A stretch of DNA of 64,000 bases from Paraphysoderma sedebokerense (Eukaryota; Blastocladiomycota; Physodermatomycetes; Physodermatales; Physodermataceae): assembly GCA_025602915.1 (NCBI GenBank), contig JAHLJZ010000039.1, positions 1 through 64,000 of the forward strand, written 5' to 3'. The translations under genes were made by a program, and so were the position numbers. The notes beneath the pieces were generated by a model. That model was given only the letters and a program-made list of their open reading frames with translations, was not told the origin of the DNA and did not search any database. Below, one piece after another: positions 34,941 through 48,780 of this stretch. Position 1 is the first letter of the stretch. Each line of letters opens with the position of its first letter.

Positions 34941-35637
34941 ATATATATACCTCCTACGACGGAGGGTTGGTTTCTTTTGACAGTCTATCCTGGAGAAGGG
35001 AGTAAGAATTTGTATTGAGAAAATCTCACATTGCTCGGATATTTTTGATGTGACAATCAGGCAATATATTCATTATTACAAACTGATGGTAGTATTAAAT
35101 ATATTCACAACATATCATGTATACAGTCATTTACATTGAAATCCTTCATATCAGCACCAGACTGAGTTAGTATAAACCGTGCTCCAGGCACGCGAAACTC
35201 CATTAGAGCTATGACACGAAGTTACGTTTCCGACATAAAATAGTTATATCACATGAATTAGGCCGAAAACTGGCGAGTTGCAAAATTTCAAATTTAAAAC
35301 TGGGTGTCGTGATCCCCTCGACTACCGGTTAAGGAAACATCACGCTATATACATTCATCTTGAAGTCTCATCAACTTAACACTTTTATCGTCATTCTTGT
35401 GCTACTAAAATACTAAAAATACCTAAGAGACTACTAAAGAATTCAGAGTTGCTAAAAGACTAATTATGCTACAAGATATTGGTGACGAAAACTAATATTT
35501 ACATCATGCTAATTACTAAGGAACACAAAAGGCTGAGATCACAATCACATCACGTCTTTAACTTCCTTTCGGTAAAGTTCATCTTAACTAAATTGACATT
35601 GACGTGAATCCTTACACTGGTTGCGCATTTATCTCGG
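34941..35637. other. Spacer downstream of tRNA-Gly
   Basis: AT-rich with no gene seen. It contains short repeated words such as CTACTAAA and ACTAAAAATAC around 35400-35460. Confidence 0.4.
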
Positions 35638-37213
35638 TCACTGTGGTGATGTATTAACATTCCCTTCTTGATTTTGAGGTGGGGTTTCCTGACCTGCAGG
35701 TGGTGGAGACACTTCCTTATTTGGAGCGGGAGCTTCCTTACCTGCAGCTGGAGGTGCATCCCCGCCTGTTGGAGGTCCTTCCTGGCCTGGAGGAGGAGGA
35801 GCCGGTGAATTGAGTAGATTTCTGAAGGAAACCAACGCATTTGGTGTGCCACGGAGGTTCTTGGCATCGCTTAACTTGGCAGCATTGTTAATGAGTGTGT
35901 CTCGTACTTGATCAGCAGGTACGCCCTGGGACATCATTACAGCTATTACGCCTAGATTAATTCATGTCAGTATCATCTCTTGGGATGTTCTACAGAAGAA
36001 TGACGGAAATATTAAAGGTTTGATGATTTGTACCTGCAACGAGGGGACTAGCCATGGATGTCCCGTCTTCGGGCAAGAGTTTTTGCGGATCTTTACTAGA
36101 GGCAGATATAATTTTCACACCCCTACGAAGTAAATTAAATGTTAAGTTGAATCTAGTTGATATCTGAGATTTTGGCGTAAGATGAAACATACGGAGCAAA
36201 AATATCGACACATTTACCGAAATTTGAAAATTTTGCCATCTTGTTGGATTTGTCGGACGCTGCAACTGTGATGGCGGACTTCACTCGACCAGGTGAAGAT
36301 TTGCACTTTGCACGCATCCTCCTTTTCGTTTCCCGCTGCTATAACAACGGGAATATTGGCTTTCACTGCCGCTTCAACTGCCGCATCTACGTTTCAATCA
36401 ATAAGTTGATTCTATGTTTGAAGGCGAAAATAAAAGCATTCACTCACCCAATGCCTTCATTGGTGGAAAGCCAAGAGAAAGATTAATAACTGACGGTTTT
36501 TGCGTTTTTGCAGCATTTTGTATCACCATTTCAATCCCTTGAATAATTGCGGACGGTTCAAGTCCTTTCTCATCACTAATAATCAGAAGGAAGAAAAACA
36601 AATTAAGATATTGAATTATGAATCAATGATAATTAGGAGGTTATATATTGAGACAAGGTCTTTATGGAGTCAGCAATGCATACCCAATCCGGACTCCGAT
36701 AACACTCGCTTTCTGGGCGACACCAATTTTGGACCCACCGGCAGTACCTATATAAATGAATTGTTATGAAGACTATTCTTTTGCATTTAGTGTGCACCAA
36801 ATTTCGTACCTGCGACGTGAGTGCGTGTCAAGGGTTGCAAATCAAGAACCGCGCATACGAACAATTGAAGTTAACACGATTTTCGTTCTGAGCGACCACC
36901 AAAAACAGATCTTACCATGACCTTCCGTGTCACCATTTACCTGTGGTATACGATTAACTAGTTCCGCAAGGACAGTCGCACGTCCCTCAAAGGCACTATG
37001 CTCGGCGTAGAGACCAGAATCCAACTTTTGACGATTGTTAACATCAATTTGGGTGCGAAATTTGGTGGAAAGAATACTTACTATATAGATATCGGTGTTT
37101 GCACCGGCATTATCGGGGAAGTTGAATACTCCATCCAAACCGCCGTCCAACATATCCAAATTGTAGAAGTCACCTTGGTCAACTGGTATTGAACCAGTCC
37201 ATTTTCCTGTCAC
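35638..37213 (-). pseudogene. Proteinase K-like subtilase (S8), damaged
   Basis: Minus-strand exons encode a recognisable S8 catalytic domain: VDQGDFYNLD, DIYILDSGLYAEHSAFEGRA (catalytic Asp), GDTEGHGTHVAGT (His), then VINLSLGFP. It continues with VVIAAGNEKEDAC (oxyanion Asn), KFSNFGKCVDIFAPG and DGTSMASP (Ser). A Pro/Gly/Glu-rich tail of about 60 residues follows VIAVMMSQG. Secreted subtilases normally have a signal peptide and an inhibitor-type propeptide; neither was found upstream. A perfect 7-bp tandem duplication (TTTGCAC twice, 36300-36313) shifts frame just after the oxyanion region. The intron before THVAG ends in AC, not AG. Together these suggest a decaying or non-canonically spliced gene. 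A sequencing error at the duplication is the alternative. Confidence 0.65.
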
Positions 37214-39281
37214 ACTCTCTTCTACCCATAAAACAACCCGTTCTGAAGGCTAGAAATTGCATCCTGGTTGAGAAATAAACAAGTAGCTTTGAATTGTCCA
37301 ATATTAACTTGAATTGGTTGTTTCTCTTCGGAGAGAGATTTGAACCTGTCGCTCCCAAAAAAATTGACAGAACTCCCATATATCTCATGAAATATATTCT
37401 TCCTTTATGATATCCACTTTCGACGATGATTAAAAAGTTTACTTCACATAATTGCGCAAGCGTATCCTAAGTTTTGAATCAAGCAGACAAATGGGCCAGG
37501 GCGGTGACATGCAGTGCTGTCCCGGCCGATATAAAAACTGCTCTATAAAAGGATTCAGAATGAATTATGATATAATAGAACGATGTGCTTTATTGTATGT
37601 ATTTACAAGTGGAGCCGTACTCTGGGAAACGTAGCGTTGCTTAGATTAAATTAAGCAATCAATCTCATCCATTATTTTGTATTCAAGCCTTGTAAGGAAA
37701 CCTATTGTCTGCCTTTTTAAAAAGATTTCTTGCGCGCCGATCCTTTTGCTACTTTTTGTTAACATACCTCGACAGAAAGTTCTGCTGCCGTGTTGAAAAA
37801 CTTTTTCAACGAAAGCAATACGTTTTGGAATGTCACGGAGACTTTTTTCACCAACTTGCGAATGTTCATAACGAGAGTACTTCGCACATACTCAGCCCTG
37901 GGGAGGAAAAAAATGATCCAGTACTGTTGAGATAAATCCTTATTTTATCGAAATACCCTAGTCTCACTGCTTGTCGGTGTAAAGCCATTTGCTAAGTTAA
38001 CGTACTAATTGATCGAGGGCCACCGTGACAGCATCCCGCACGCTTCAAGCAATTGGATGTCGGTCTTCGTTGAAATAAACTGATCCTGTGTCGGAATTTC
38101 CTATGCAAGCGTTAGGAATATAATCGTAATTAAGGGATATATGGAGAATTCAATATCTCCGCAAATCCCTATATTGCATCTCCTTGTTGGAGCCACTATT
38201 GTCGAAGTGGGATTGTTTGAGATACCCAAAGGCCATACGTTAGTAGCTCATCTGACATCTGTGTCTATTTGCCGATCCTTCATCGTCATAATTCTCATGT
38301 CATCGATCCTCACACCGTGGAGTGTGGACCGTGGGACCGTGGTGCATGTCTGTGACTTGGCAGTTGGCACTTGGCGTCACCATTCTCACAACGACCAACC
38401 CACAACTTTAATTTCTCCTTTCAACGAAAACATACAAAATCAGCAGGTATCTCATAACGAAGTTTCGGCAGCTTCTATTTCGGAAGTTTCAAATGAGTTT
38501 TCTGAATTTATCGAGACAAATGGACAATCAGGCTGACGGTGTACTTGAAAAGCTACGTCGTCTTGGCCTTTGTCCGCCCCTCTCTCCACTCCACATCACA
38601 CTTAACTCTTGCTGGTTTTTTTCACTCATATTGCCAACACATGCGCACAAGAACTGACCGGAGGAACGCTGACTCCTTGGTGTGGGTAGTTTGCATACAT
38701 CTAGCTTCTGTGAGTTTGGAAAAGTTGCCACCAGAACAATATCCGCAGAATCCCATATATTAGACATTTGTATTTTCTTTTATGAGTTGTATACATTCTT
38801 ACAGCCAAAAAAAACAGTTCTACAAGGTTGAACAAACAGTACAAGGGAAATCAAAGACAAAGTAACTTTCTCGGATATCATCTATTTTTATAGGAAAGTA
38901 GTTTCTCAATGTGAAATAAAAATAAAAAAACTGAAAGAATCACAAAAAAAACCGGAACAAAATTTGGTACAACTACAGAAGTTTTTTTTACAACGAAATC
39001 TCAAATCGAGTTATCCTCTTCCCCTTTGATATCTTTGAATATATCCGCCCGCTTCCAAAAAGCAAAAAATGCAAACAGAAGGTTCAGTTATCTGATAAAC
39101 AAAATAAATATCGCCAATGTAAACGAATAAAAAGGTCGGTAGAAAGATAACATGAAAAATCCGACTATACAATGGTGAAATGTGGATGTGGAACATCGCA
39201 ATAGTTGCAAGGATCGACGGTTATGTGGCACTGAATCAAAACAGATCAAGCAACGCAACCTGTTATAACAACTCAACTTCT
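37214..39281. other. Long region without a supported gene
   Basis: About 2 kb. A plus-strand frame at 38141-38536 (131 codons) has no recognisable motif. A Ser/Glu-rich piece near its end is the only protein-like part. A-rich runs from 38800 to 39000 probably lie in the 3' flank of the kinase gene. Nothing else supportable. Confidence 0.4.
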
Positions 39282-42200
39282 TCAAGCACGTTTTTCCGTT
39301 CCGTTGACGTTCGTTGTAACTCCAAACATTTGCCAATAACTACTCTTTTGATAATTTTGCCAAGTGCCCTTGACGGAGCCATTGCTTCCAGCTATAGGGT
39401 GTTGTAATGTCGGCTGCTGATTCTGATATCCAGAGTAGCCATGGTTCATATTTGGACTGGGTGGATGGGAAGGGGGTTGGAGATGCTGAGGGTAGGATTG
39501 GTAGAACTTTGATGAAGCGAACGCTTTGTGGTCGCGATGATGAACATAGCCGTAGAGAGGATCAGCTAAAGGATCTTGAATAGGAGTTAACGGTGGTGTC
39601 GTAATCCCAAACCCTGTGAGAGGCCCAGTTTGTGAGTGGGCCTGAGGTGGACGGAGTTGAGCAAAAGAGGGCGAAGTGGTAGGGGTGGCGAGAGAATTGG
39701 AGAGATGAGGAGATGTTTGGTCGTGATACATTCCATTGGAATTTGAATGATGTAGATTCGGGGAAGGGAGAGCGTGGAAAGTCATCGAGTCAGTCGTAGA
39801 TGAAGAATCGGTGACCTCGATATCATCCATCATAATCATGACTTCCTCTTCATTCGCATCATTAACTTGGCATCGAACATTCCCGTCAGTAAGGGAATCA
39901 ACCATATCAATATCCACTTCCTCGTCTCTTTCGGCTAAAGTGTGAAGCGACATGTCGAGCTGTTCAGTGTTCCTATTGGTCGATGATTCCTCAACCAAAG
40001 TATCATCGCTTTCATAGCCACTTGCGTCTGCTGCATGGCTAACGATTTGGCGCTTTGAGGCATTGGGTGTTCGACCAAAATGTGACGAACCCATCGGCAC
40101 CCTTGGAGACCTGCCCATAGATTGGCCATAAGGAATATAAGATCCAGCGGGGGCCCATGAGTAACCGGCAAAAAAGTTTTGAGCAGATGTCGACAGATCT
40201 TGACTCGGGGGAGAGAGACGAGGGGACATTTGCGTGAACATGTCCTCAAAGTTAGATAAATCAAATGGTGATCGCTGTTACAGGGAAAAACGTAAGTAAA
40301 CAGTCAACGGCGGAAGTCACCAACAAGTCGATACACACCATTTTTGGAACATAGGGCGGCCTCATCTTTCTCTGATAAACTTCATTCCAGTCAAGGTCGT
40401 AGAAATACGGATGACGTTGAATCTCCTGTGCGCCTGTTGGACCAGAGCCCAGTCGTTTCAGGGGATCGCGCTGCAATAACTGTGACAAATAGTTGTTATC
40501 AACTGAACATGTCCCAAACGAAAAGATTAAAAGATCAACCAACCCCTGAAAGAAGATCTCTAGCCTCTAGCGGCATATCATCTGGAAATTCAAGTTCATC
40601 TTCCAGAACTCGTTGGTACATCTGTGCATGGTTATCCGCCCAAAATGGTGTCTACATTGAAGCAAGTGAGATGTTAAAAAAGTATACAATGATTAGTAAT
40701 AAACTAACAGGACTTACAATTCCAGTCAACATCTCATAAACGAGAGTACCAAAACTCCACCAATCGACGGCAAAGCCATACTCTTCGTCCCGTAAAATTT
40801 CGGGGGCCAAATATTCGGCTGTCCCGGCAAATGTTTTGGTCCTGACTTCACCATCATCCCCTGGGGCCTTTCTGAACATTTTACTCAATCCGAAATCAGT
40901 TAAGACAATGTGACCGTCGGTTCGCAGCAAGATATTCTCCGGTTTCAGGTCACGATAAACGATACCAAGTCTATGAAGCTCCATTACTCCTAACAGTATT
41001 TCGGCAGCATAGAACTTCGTGCGGTAAGGATTAAATTTGGTAAATTTTGCTAGCTGAGTAGCCATATCACCGCCACCCACGAATTCAAGCAGCAGGAAAA
41101 GTTCTGTCTGCGAAGTGAAGGCTTCATGGCACTGTATGAGGAAAGGGTGACGAATAGTGGCAACAGTCGCCAAAATTTGTCGTTCTGCAAGGGTATGACT
41201 CAATTCTTCGTGACGAAGAACCCATGATTTTGAGATAGACTTGAGAGCGTATAACTGGGGATTGGAACTATTAGATGCAGCATGTGGACGAACAAGGAGG
41301 ACCTAGCAGCAATATGGTCGTTAGTCAGTTAACGAGAAGAAAAGCAAACCAAACAGTAACGAACCTTTCCCATGCAGCCTTTCCCCAAAACTGTCAGTAT
41401 TTGGTAATCATCTACTGACGCCTTTTGTTTGCAAGATTTTGAGGATCTACACCTGACACCTGATCTCTCGGTTCGTGGGATCGGCGATGCTGATTCTTTG
41501 TGCACCACATAACCTTGTTGAGCAAACTCGGCAACCATCGGGCACAGATGCGGATATCGGAGCAATTCACCAAACAAAACCCGAAGGTACTGCGTGAGCA
41601 TTCCGTGCAATGATTCGGTATCGAATTTGTCCAACACTGATTGCGAGTTGAACATGGATTTTGAGGGGAAGAAACTTTTTGATTTTCGCTTTGATGAATG
41701 CTGCCTGACAGCTTGAAGCCCTTGAATGGGCGGTAACGGCGGAAGAGAAGATGGTTGATATCGAAGCCGTATCTGTAACCATCAGGACGAATTCCATGAT
41801 TAACATTCAACCCCAGTTCAATAGTAGCAAACTCCAAGACTGAGCACATACCAGTTCATCCAAATGAGCGAAATCTTCCAGAGATCTAGGGATAACGTAC
41901 GTCTTCTTCGGCGTTTCAATGCTCATAACGAAAGGCCCAACCTGATTCAAAGAACAGCGGTTGTTAATCCAAGTGCCATTGCGTAACTATAAACTCGAAA
42001 CTACTTACTCCGCTGCATTCTATCGGGATTTTGACTGCCCCGACGGCAACCATAGAGTGCAAATTCTGGGCGTCCAGAAAATCGACATGGAGATCAGATA
42101 GTTCATTCAACTCTCCAAACAGAGATTGCGTGAGATCGATCATGGCAAGCCGAGGTTGAACTTGGGATGGCTCGGCAGATAGCTGCCGTTCTAAAGTCGG

Positions 42201-42359
42201 TGAACATCGAGAGTGAGAATCTTGAGGGGATCTGGAGACAGGCAAAACTGGAATAGACGGGGGAGGTGAGGGCGATTTAGATTTGCCCTTAATTTTCGAC
42301 GACTTGGATGGAGAAGTCGGTGAACTCGATCGAGATGAAGAAAACAAAGGAAACGGCAT
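39282..42359 (-). CDS. PX-domain AGC-family serine/threonine kinase
   Basis: Seven exons, 42359-42009, 41941-41852, 41772-41365, 41302-40718, 40651-40544, 40479-40339 and 40274-39282, give 891 residues. After a Ser/Pro-rich N-terminus a PX-like block appears (VMSIETPKKTYVIPRSLEDFAHLDELIRLRY, then PSLPPLPPIQGLQ-like), expected to bind phosphoinositides. The kinase domain (about 265-540) has GKGCMGKV in the Gly loop, YALKSISK (Lys), LLLEFVGGGDM, YRDLKPENILL, TDFGLSKM, KTFAGTAEYLAPEIL and VDWWSFGTLVYEMLTG, as in AGC kinases. RDPLKRLGSG and an AGC-tail start follow. The final 330 residues are Ser/Pro/Gln/His-rich with acidic patches. Overall plan resembles SGK/Ypk-related PX kinases. It probably acts at endosomal or plasma membranes. 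Confidence 0.9.
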
Positions 42360-42565
42360 TTTGAAAGGCTGAGTTCTCGAGTATCTCGTTATATGTAGAG
42401 AATAGAAGCGACTTTTATATCAGTCGGAAAAGCGGTTGTATTACTGAGTGTAGAGATAATCCGCCACAATCAGCGATGACGTGGTACTTCGGGTAGGCGA
42501 AAATATACAGGGAATGAGGAAACAAATTCTACGTCTTCAAGAAATTTCAATCAGAACTTTTGATT

Positions 42566-43096
42566 TTAGAATTGATTATCTGATATACTCGATTCAAAAT
42601 CTATGCGAGGAATGAACTTGGACGGAACAGCCGATGCAAGATGGTTGAGGCCGGTGGCTAAGCACAGGGAAATTCTACAGGTAACGACACCGACAGCAAC
42701 GAAGGCGACAGAAGAAAAGAAAGGATTAAAGGGCAATCGACGTAAGCAATTATTCACAACATATAATGCCAAACTGAATAAAGTAGTCAGCAGTCCTCGA
42801 GCGGACAAGTAACCTGTAACGTACAGTTTGACAATCAAGGAACGATCAAAAAAAGCCAAATGAAGCAGTTCAAAGACGAAGGGAGCAATAACTATATAAA
42901 TAACCCCACTTCTACAGAATCTGAAGAAATTATCGGACAAAAGATAGATGGAATTGGCCAAGTAGTAAAGATCGATAGAAGATAAAAAAGTATGAGGGAA
43001 AGGGGTGGTCAGATCATTGGCCTGAAAATCGCCGACAGAATTCCCTCTTGTGTAACCATTTCGACTTAGTGACTCGATAGGGAGTATATGATCCAT
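42566..43096 (-). CDS. Small multi-pass membrane protein, unrecognised
   Basis: A single coding exon starting at ATG 43096 (MDHILPIES) gives 176 residues. Three or four hydrophobic stretches are visible: VIYIVIAPFVFELLHLAFF, LLTTLFSLALYVV and SSVAFVAVGVVTCRISLCLA. The N-terminus is polar and the C-terminus short and charged. An acceptor-like CTGCAG lies just upstream, with a matching donor (GTAAGT) near 43190, so a 5' leader intron is likely. Reading without a Met could extend the frame 10 codons further. I do not recognise the family. Confidence 0.55.
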   Translation of the reverse strand: MDHILPIESLSRNGYTRGNSVGDFQANDLTTPFPHTFLSSIDLYYLANSIYLLSDNFFRFCRSGVIYIVIAPFVFELLHLAFFDRSLIVKLYVTGYLSARGLLTTLFSLALYVVNNCLRRLPFNPFFSSVAFVAVGVVTCRISLCLATGLNHLASAVPSKFIPRIDFESSISDNQF

Positions 43097-44268
43097 GGGA
43101 ACCGACAATGAAAATGACGAAAGCAACTACTGCAGCAAATGGAAAAGAAAACGAAGCAATTTGGAAAGCTGGTGACGTCGCAGACTTACTTTGAGGGGAA
43201 AACTAATATCTAGCGTACTTTCTGTTGTCGGAGAGGATGAGGAATGCAGCAAGCAAGAGTAGAACTGCAGAGTAGCACTTTTCTTATGCTCTATCAGAGA
43301 ACGGCAGACCTATCCAGACCGAGTCTATAAAAAAGGGAAAACCAGAGAAAAGTGTAACAGGATTCTATCTTTATTTCGAGGCGGGGGAGATAGATTGTTC
43401 GGTTCCCCTTGCTTCCTTTCATTTATCAAATATACTTTGCAATGCGGAGAATGCCGACCGCTATGGCATCAATATGGGGGCGACTTATCTGTCCTCCCTT
43501 GCACTCCCTCTCTCCTCGGTTTCACCATGTCCCAATGACTCCGGAGTGTGTGTCTGCGTTTCGTCGCCCGCCCAAGCGACTGACCTTTTATCGCGCACGC
43601 TCGGCCCCGCGGATACAATGAAATTTCAGGCCGCCCCGGAATGTTGAAACATTGCGACAAACGGCTCGCCTATTTCTCCCGCGCAGTGGGAATTCGAAAA
43701 AAAAAGACGGATTCTGTCTGATAAAACATTCAACAATCTACGCAGAATGTCATCCCTCATTTGAAATGTGGAGCAGTGCGAAACATTCAACGTCCAGCCG
43801 CTGGATTGGAGTGGGTGGTACATAGTTCACTGTGACTAATCTCATTCAACAGGCTTTATCAGCTGTGAATTACTACGTGCCAGTCCATTATTTGCGTTTA
43901 ATATGCAAGCAATAAAATTAACCTTTCGGTTCCAAATGAAGACTTAACAGAAACAACATTAATAAAAAGGAGCAAAGTTACAATACAAAAGTATTATACA
44001 GGTTACAATACTATCGATAATATAACAATTATAGTGTTTATCGGATTTCTGAATTCCGACACTAAGAAAGTTCGCATGAAAATCAACCCACTAGAAAATC
44101 AACCACAATCACCATGTGCGCTTGCAAATTTACCCAGCCGCCCTAAAACCGATCTTCCAACGTGTTTAGCACCTGTGGCGATCAGCAACAAACAGAAATG
44201 ACAACGATTAGCAAGTTAGAATAGACACGATGGGATATCACGCAGGTCGGAATGAGAATCTTCAAAAC
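43097..44268. other. Spacer and likely 5' leader of the small membrane-protein gene
   Basis: Probable leader exon and intron at about 43130-43330 (minus strand). From 43400 to 44268 only short frames without motifs. Nothing else recognised. Confidence 0.4.
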
Positions 44269-46042
<1,774 letters not shown>

Positions 46043-46164
46043 ATTGACGATAAATGCTTAGAAAACCTGTAAATAAAGTTGATGGAGACAGAATAGAATA
46101 AGAGAAGAAGGGGGAGTTATTCCAAAGTTGCTCAATAAATGTTTGTTTGCCCCCGCGAATTGCA

Positions 46165-46178
46165 GTTGCTATGGTAAC
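46165..46178. promoter_or_regulatory. RFX-type X-box upstream of PRMT1
   Basis: GTTGCTATGGTAAC is a near-perfect imperfect palindrome matching the X-box bound by RFX-family winged-helix factors (GTTGCC-AT-GGTAAC type). It lies 123 bp upstream of the PRMT1 ATG (46042, minus strand). Confidence 0.65.
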
Positions 46179-46431
46179 CGTTTATACGTTGCTTTACGAG
46201 ACAATAGGGCGCAGGAGGCAGAAGGAGGCATCCGCTCTGATTGAAACATCTATTGTCGTTGTAACTAAATTAAGTGAGAGTTGCAAGCAAAGCGAAATCA
46301 ACTATTAGGGATCTTGTCAAGTGCTGCCGTGTTAGACCACAATGTCGAAAATGACTTTATTGGGAGTGTTAATTTCATTACATAAGATGACTTCTATAAT
46401 ATCCTATTTGGTATAAACAATAACTGTTGCA

Positions 46432-48562
46432 TTATTTCTTGCTCATCAAGCTTTTTAATATCTCCTTCTCTTTCTCTTGCCTCCTTCTTTCCAATTCTTC
46501 CACGCCGCCATCGGCACTTCTTCTTAACCCACCCTTTAATGCATTCTGTATCTGCTCCTCAAATTCATCCTTCTTATTCTGCCGCTCCCAAGCTCTTAAC
46601 TTCTCAGTTTGCTTTATACTTTTCATTCGCCTTTCTGAGTCAATACTAATATTCTGCAATTCCTGCAACACGGTGGGCAAGCCTTCATGCAGTCCTTCTC
46701 CATTCTCTCCTCCCAAGAGATCGGACTCGGACTCAGAGTCTGGATCATGAAAGTGCGGAGTGAATTGCGGTTTCCTCGGTAAAATATCAGGATTTGTGCG
46801 TGATAACTCCACAATGCGGTTCAATTGAGATATGACAGTTGTTAATTGTGCTAGTTGTGAGGTGGCAGATTCGACCAAAGTTGTGGACGAGTCAATAGAA
46901 TTTTGTTCAGTAACAACATTACTGAGCTCTGATTCCCAGAGTGATTTCCACTTCGTATCGTGACATTCGAGAAGATTGTTCAACGCGGTGACTATTGACT
47001 TAAGTTCAAATGACTCTGTATTGATGAAATCCAGTTTTGATGGCGGTGGTATGGTATACCGCTGAAGAATATCGAGGCGGAGAGTATCAGTTATATCTGC
47101 AAGGTCAGACAGACGGGAAGAGAGAGAATCCGAAAGCGACTGCATTTCCGCTTTGATAGGTTCAAGCTGTTGCCGTAGGGACATTGTGTCGGATAAAGCT
47201 GCAACGGTTGGTAGTGTCGAGGAAAAATGTGTGCGAAGGGTTGTCAACGATTCCGAGAAATCGCCGACAAATTTTGAATATGTCAATCGTAGTTCAGACA
47301 AATCGCTTTTCAGATGTCGGATATCATTCATTGTGGACGATATCTGTGCCGAGCATCTCGAAGTTGTCGTAGAGACAGATATTGGCCTAGATTCTGGCAG
47401 CTGAAAGTTTTTATCTTCAACCGGGGATGATGAACGAGAAGGAAATAATTGTCGAAGAACACTCTCATCTGTCCAATTTATAGAGTTAGCTGAAAATCCA
47501 TTTGAATGGTGATGACGAGACTTACCTGCATGTAACTTCAACAATGCCCCATCCTCCACGTCTTCCAACTCCTCTAATTCGTAAAAAACTTGCGACTGTG
47601 TGTCGCGGATATAAACTTTAGGAAGGTCGGAAGTCTCGATCCCATCCACCGCATCCCAATTCAGATGAAACCTCCCTTGAAATAACTGTTGTATATAATC
47701 GAACGTGACAGGTTCAGCAACCTTAGTTCGTTTAACTTCCGACCGTACTTGCAGATACAATTTTTGGATATGTTTCGTCGATCCTACAACAACAATACAT
47801 TGCGAATTAGAACTCATGGATGCTGACATCTGTTATCATTTTAATGACAGAAAAATACAGAAACAGTTAATACCTCTTGGTAGTGGTGTCGAAGCCCTCG
47901 AATGCTGTAAGCTGGAACCTTTCGAAGACGGTTCAGACTTGAAGCCATTACTTGCAGGTGCAAATGTAGAGAGGAACGACTTGTGTTTCTCTTTGAGGAT
48001 AATCAGCAACTTTGTGATCAAATCATTGATCTCCTCTCCGTTAATATCAATACTAGAATCCACGCCGTCATCATTGTCATCGTTTGAACTAATTTGCTCT
48101 ATGACAGTTTCCAACGCAACTCGCAGGTCATCCGGGAAAGACTTAACATCGCTCACATCAATTTGATGTTTCTCAAATACATCGCAAGTATGAAAAAACT
48201 CTTTTACGAGGTTTGTATAAAGGAGGGATATCTGTTCGTCTGACAAGCCGTCAACATCGATAAGTCCAAGGAGTAACTGCTTCGATGCATTCGTGATTCG
48301 TTTTAGCGCAGAAGATAGCTGGTTCTAGAAATAAAGGTTGAACTGATCAGCACCATAAGAATAGGTGACTATGACAGCCATATTTCGCAGCAATACGAAC
48401 CTCTTGTTCCAACAAAGGCTCAGTCAGCATTCCAGAGCGTTCGGGTGAGGTTGGGGAGAGGACGGAGGAAATGAAGGACGAGGTGGCGGAGATGGAAGGG
48501 ATATGGATAGAAGCAATCTTCTCAGAGATTCTGGATGTAAAACTGAAAGGTGAGGCTGACAT
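46432..48562 (-). CDS. BUD6: Actin-interacting protein 3 / Bud6 polarity factor
   Basis: Exons 48562-48401, 48324-47874 and 47822-46432 give 667 residues (655 if a 36-nt in-frame intron, GTAAGT...TTCAG near 47526-47491, is removed). The first 200 residues are Ser-rich with helices. The AIP3 domain starts at CIVVVGSTKHIQKLYLQVRSEVK, then PVTFDYIQQLFQGRF and VYIRDTQSQVFYELEELEDV. A long helical region follows with QLAQLTTVISQLNRIVELSR, then a charged C-terminal helix ending LMSKK. Bud6 binds actin and formins and promotes cable nucleation at polarity sites. The gene is divergent from MOZART1 over a 218-bp promoter with CACGTG sites. Confidence 0.88.
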
Positions 48563-48671
48563 TCATTCATTCAACGACTGGTTTTGCGACATCAATGACC
48601 GAGGAAGGATGGAATTTCAATTTGAGCGAGAAAAACGAATTTTGGAGCGGGCGGCACCGACAATTTGTGCT

Positions 48672-48709
48672 CACGTGCATATCACGTGTATTCTCAACAA
48701 AGTCACGTG
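48672..48709. promoter_or_regulatory. Three CACGTG sites between BUD6 and MOZART1
   Basis: CACGTG at 48672-48677, 48683-48688 and 48704-48709, spaced 11 and 21 bp (about one and two helical turns). Each has a T before it. The interval between starts is 48563-48780. Confidence 0.75.
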
Positions 48710-48780
48710 CACTCTCTCTGAGCAGAATTCCCTCTCTTCGCAATTCATTCCCTCGTCAGTTGAACGGTTGATACGAAAAC

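Noticed and set aside
38141-38536. Plus-strand 131-codon frame
   Set aside because: No domain, no clear promoter or homologous pattern; hydrophobic then polar sequence could arise by chance.
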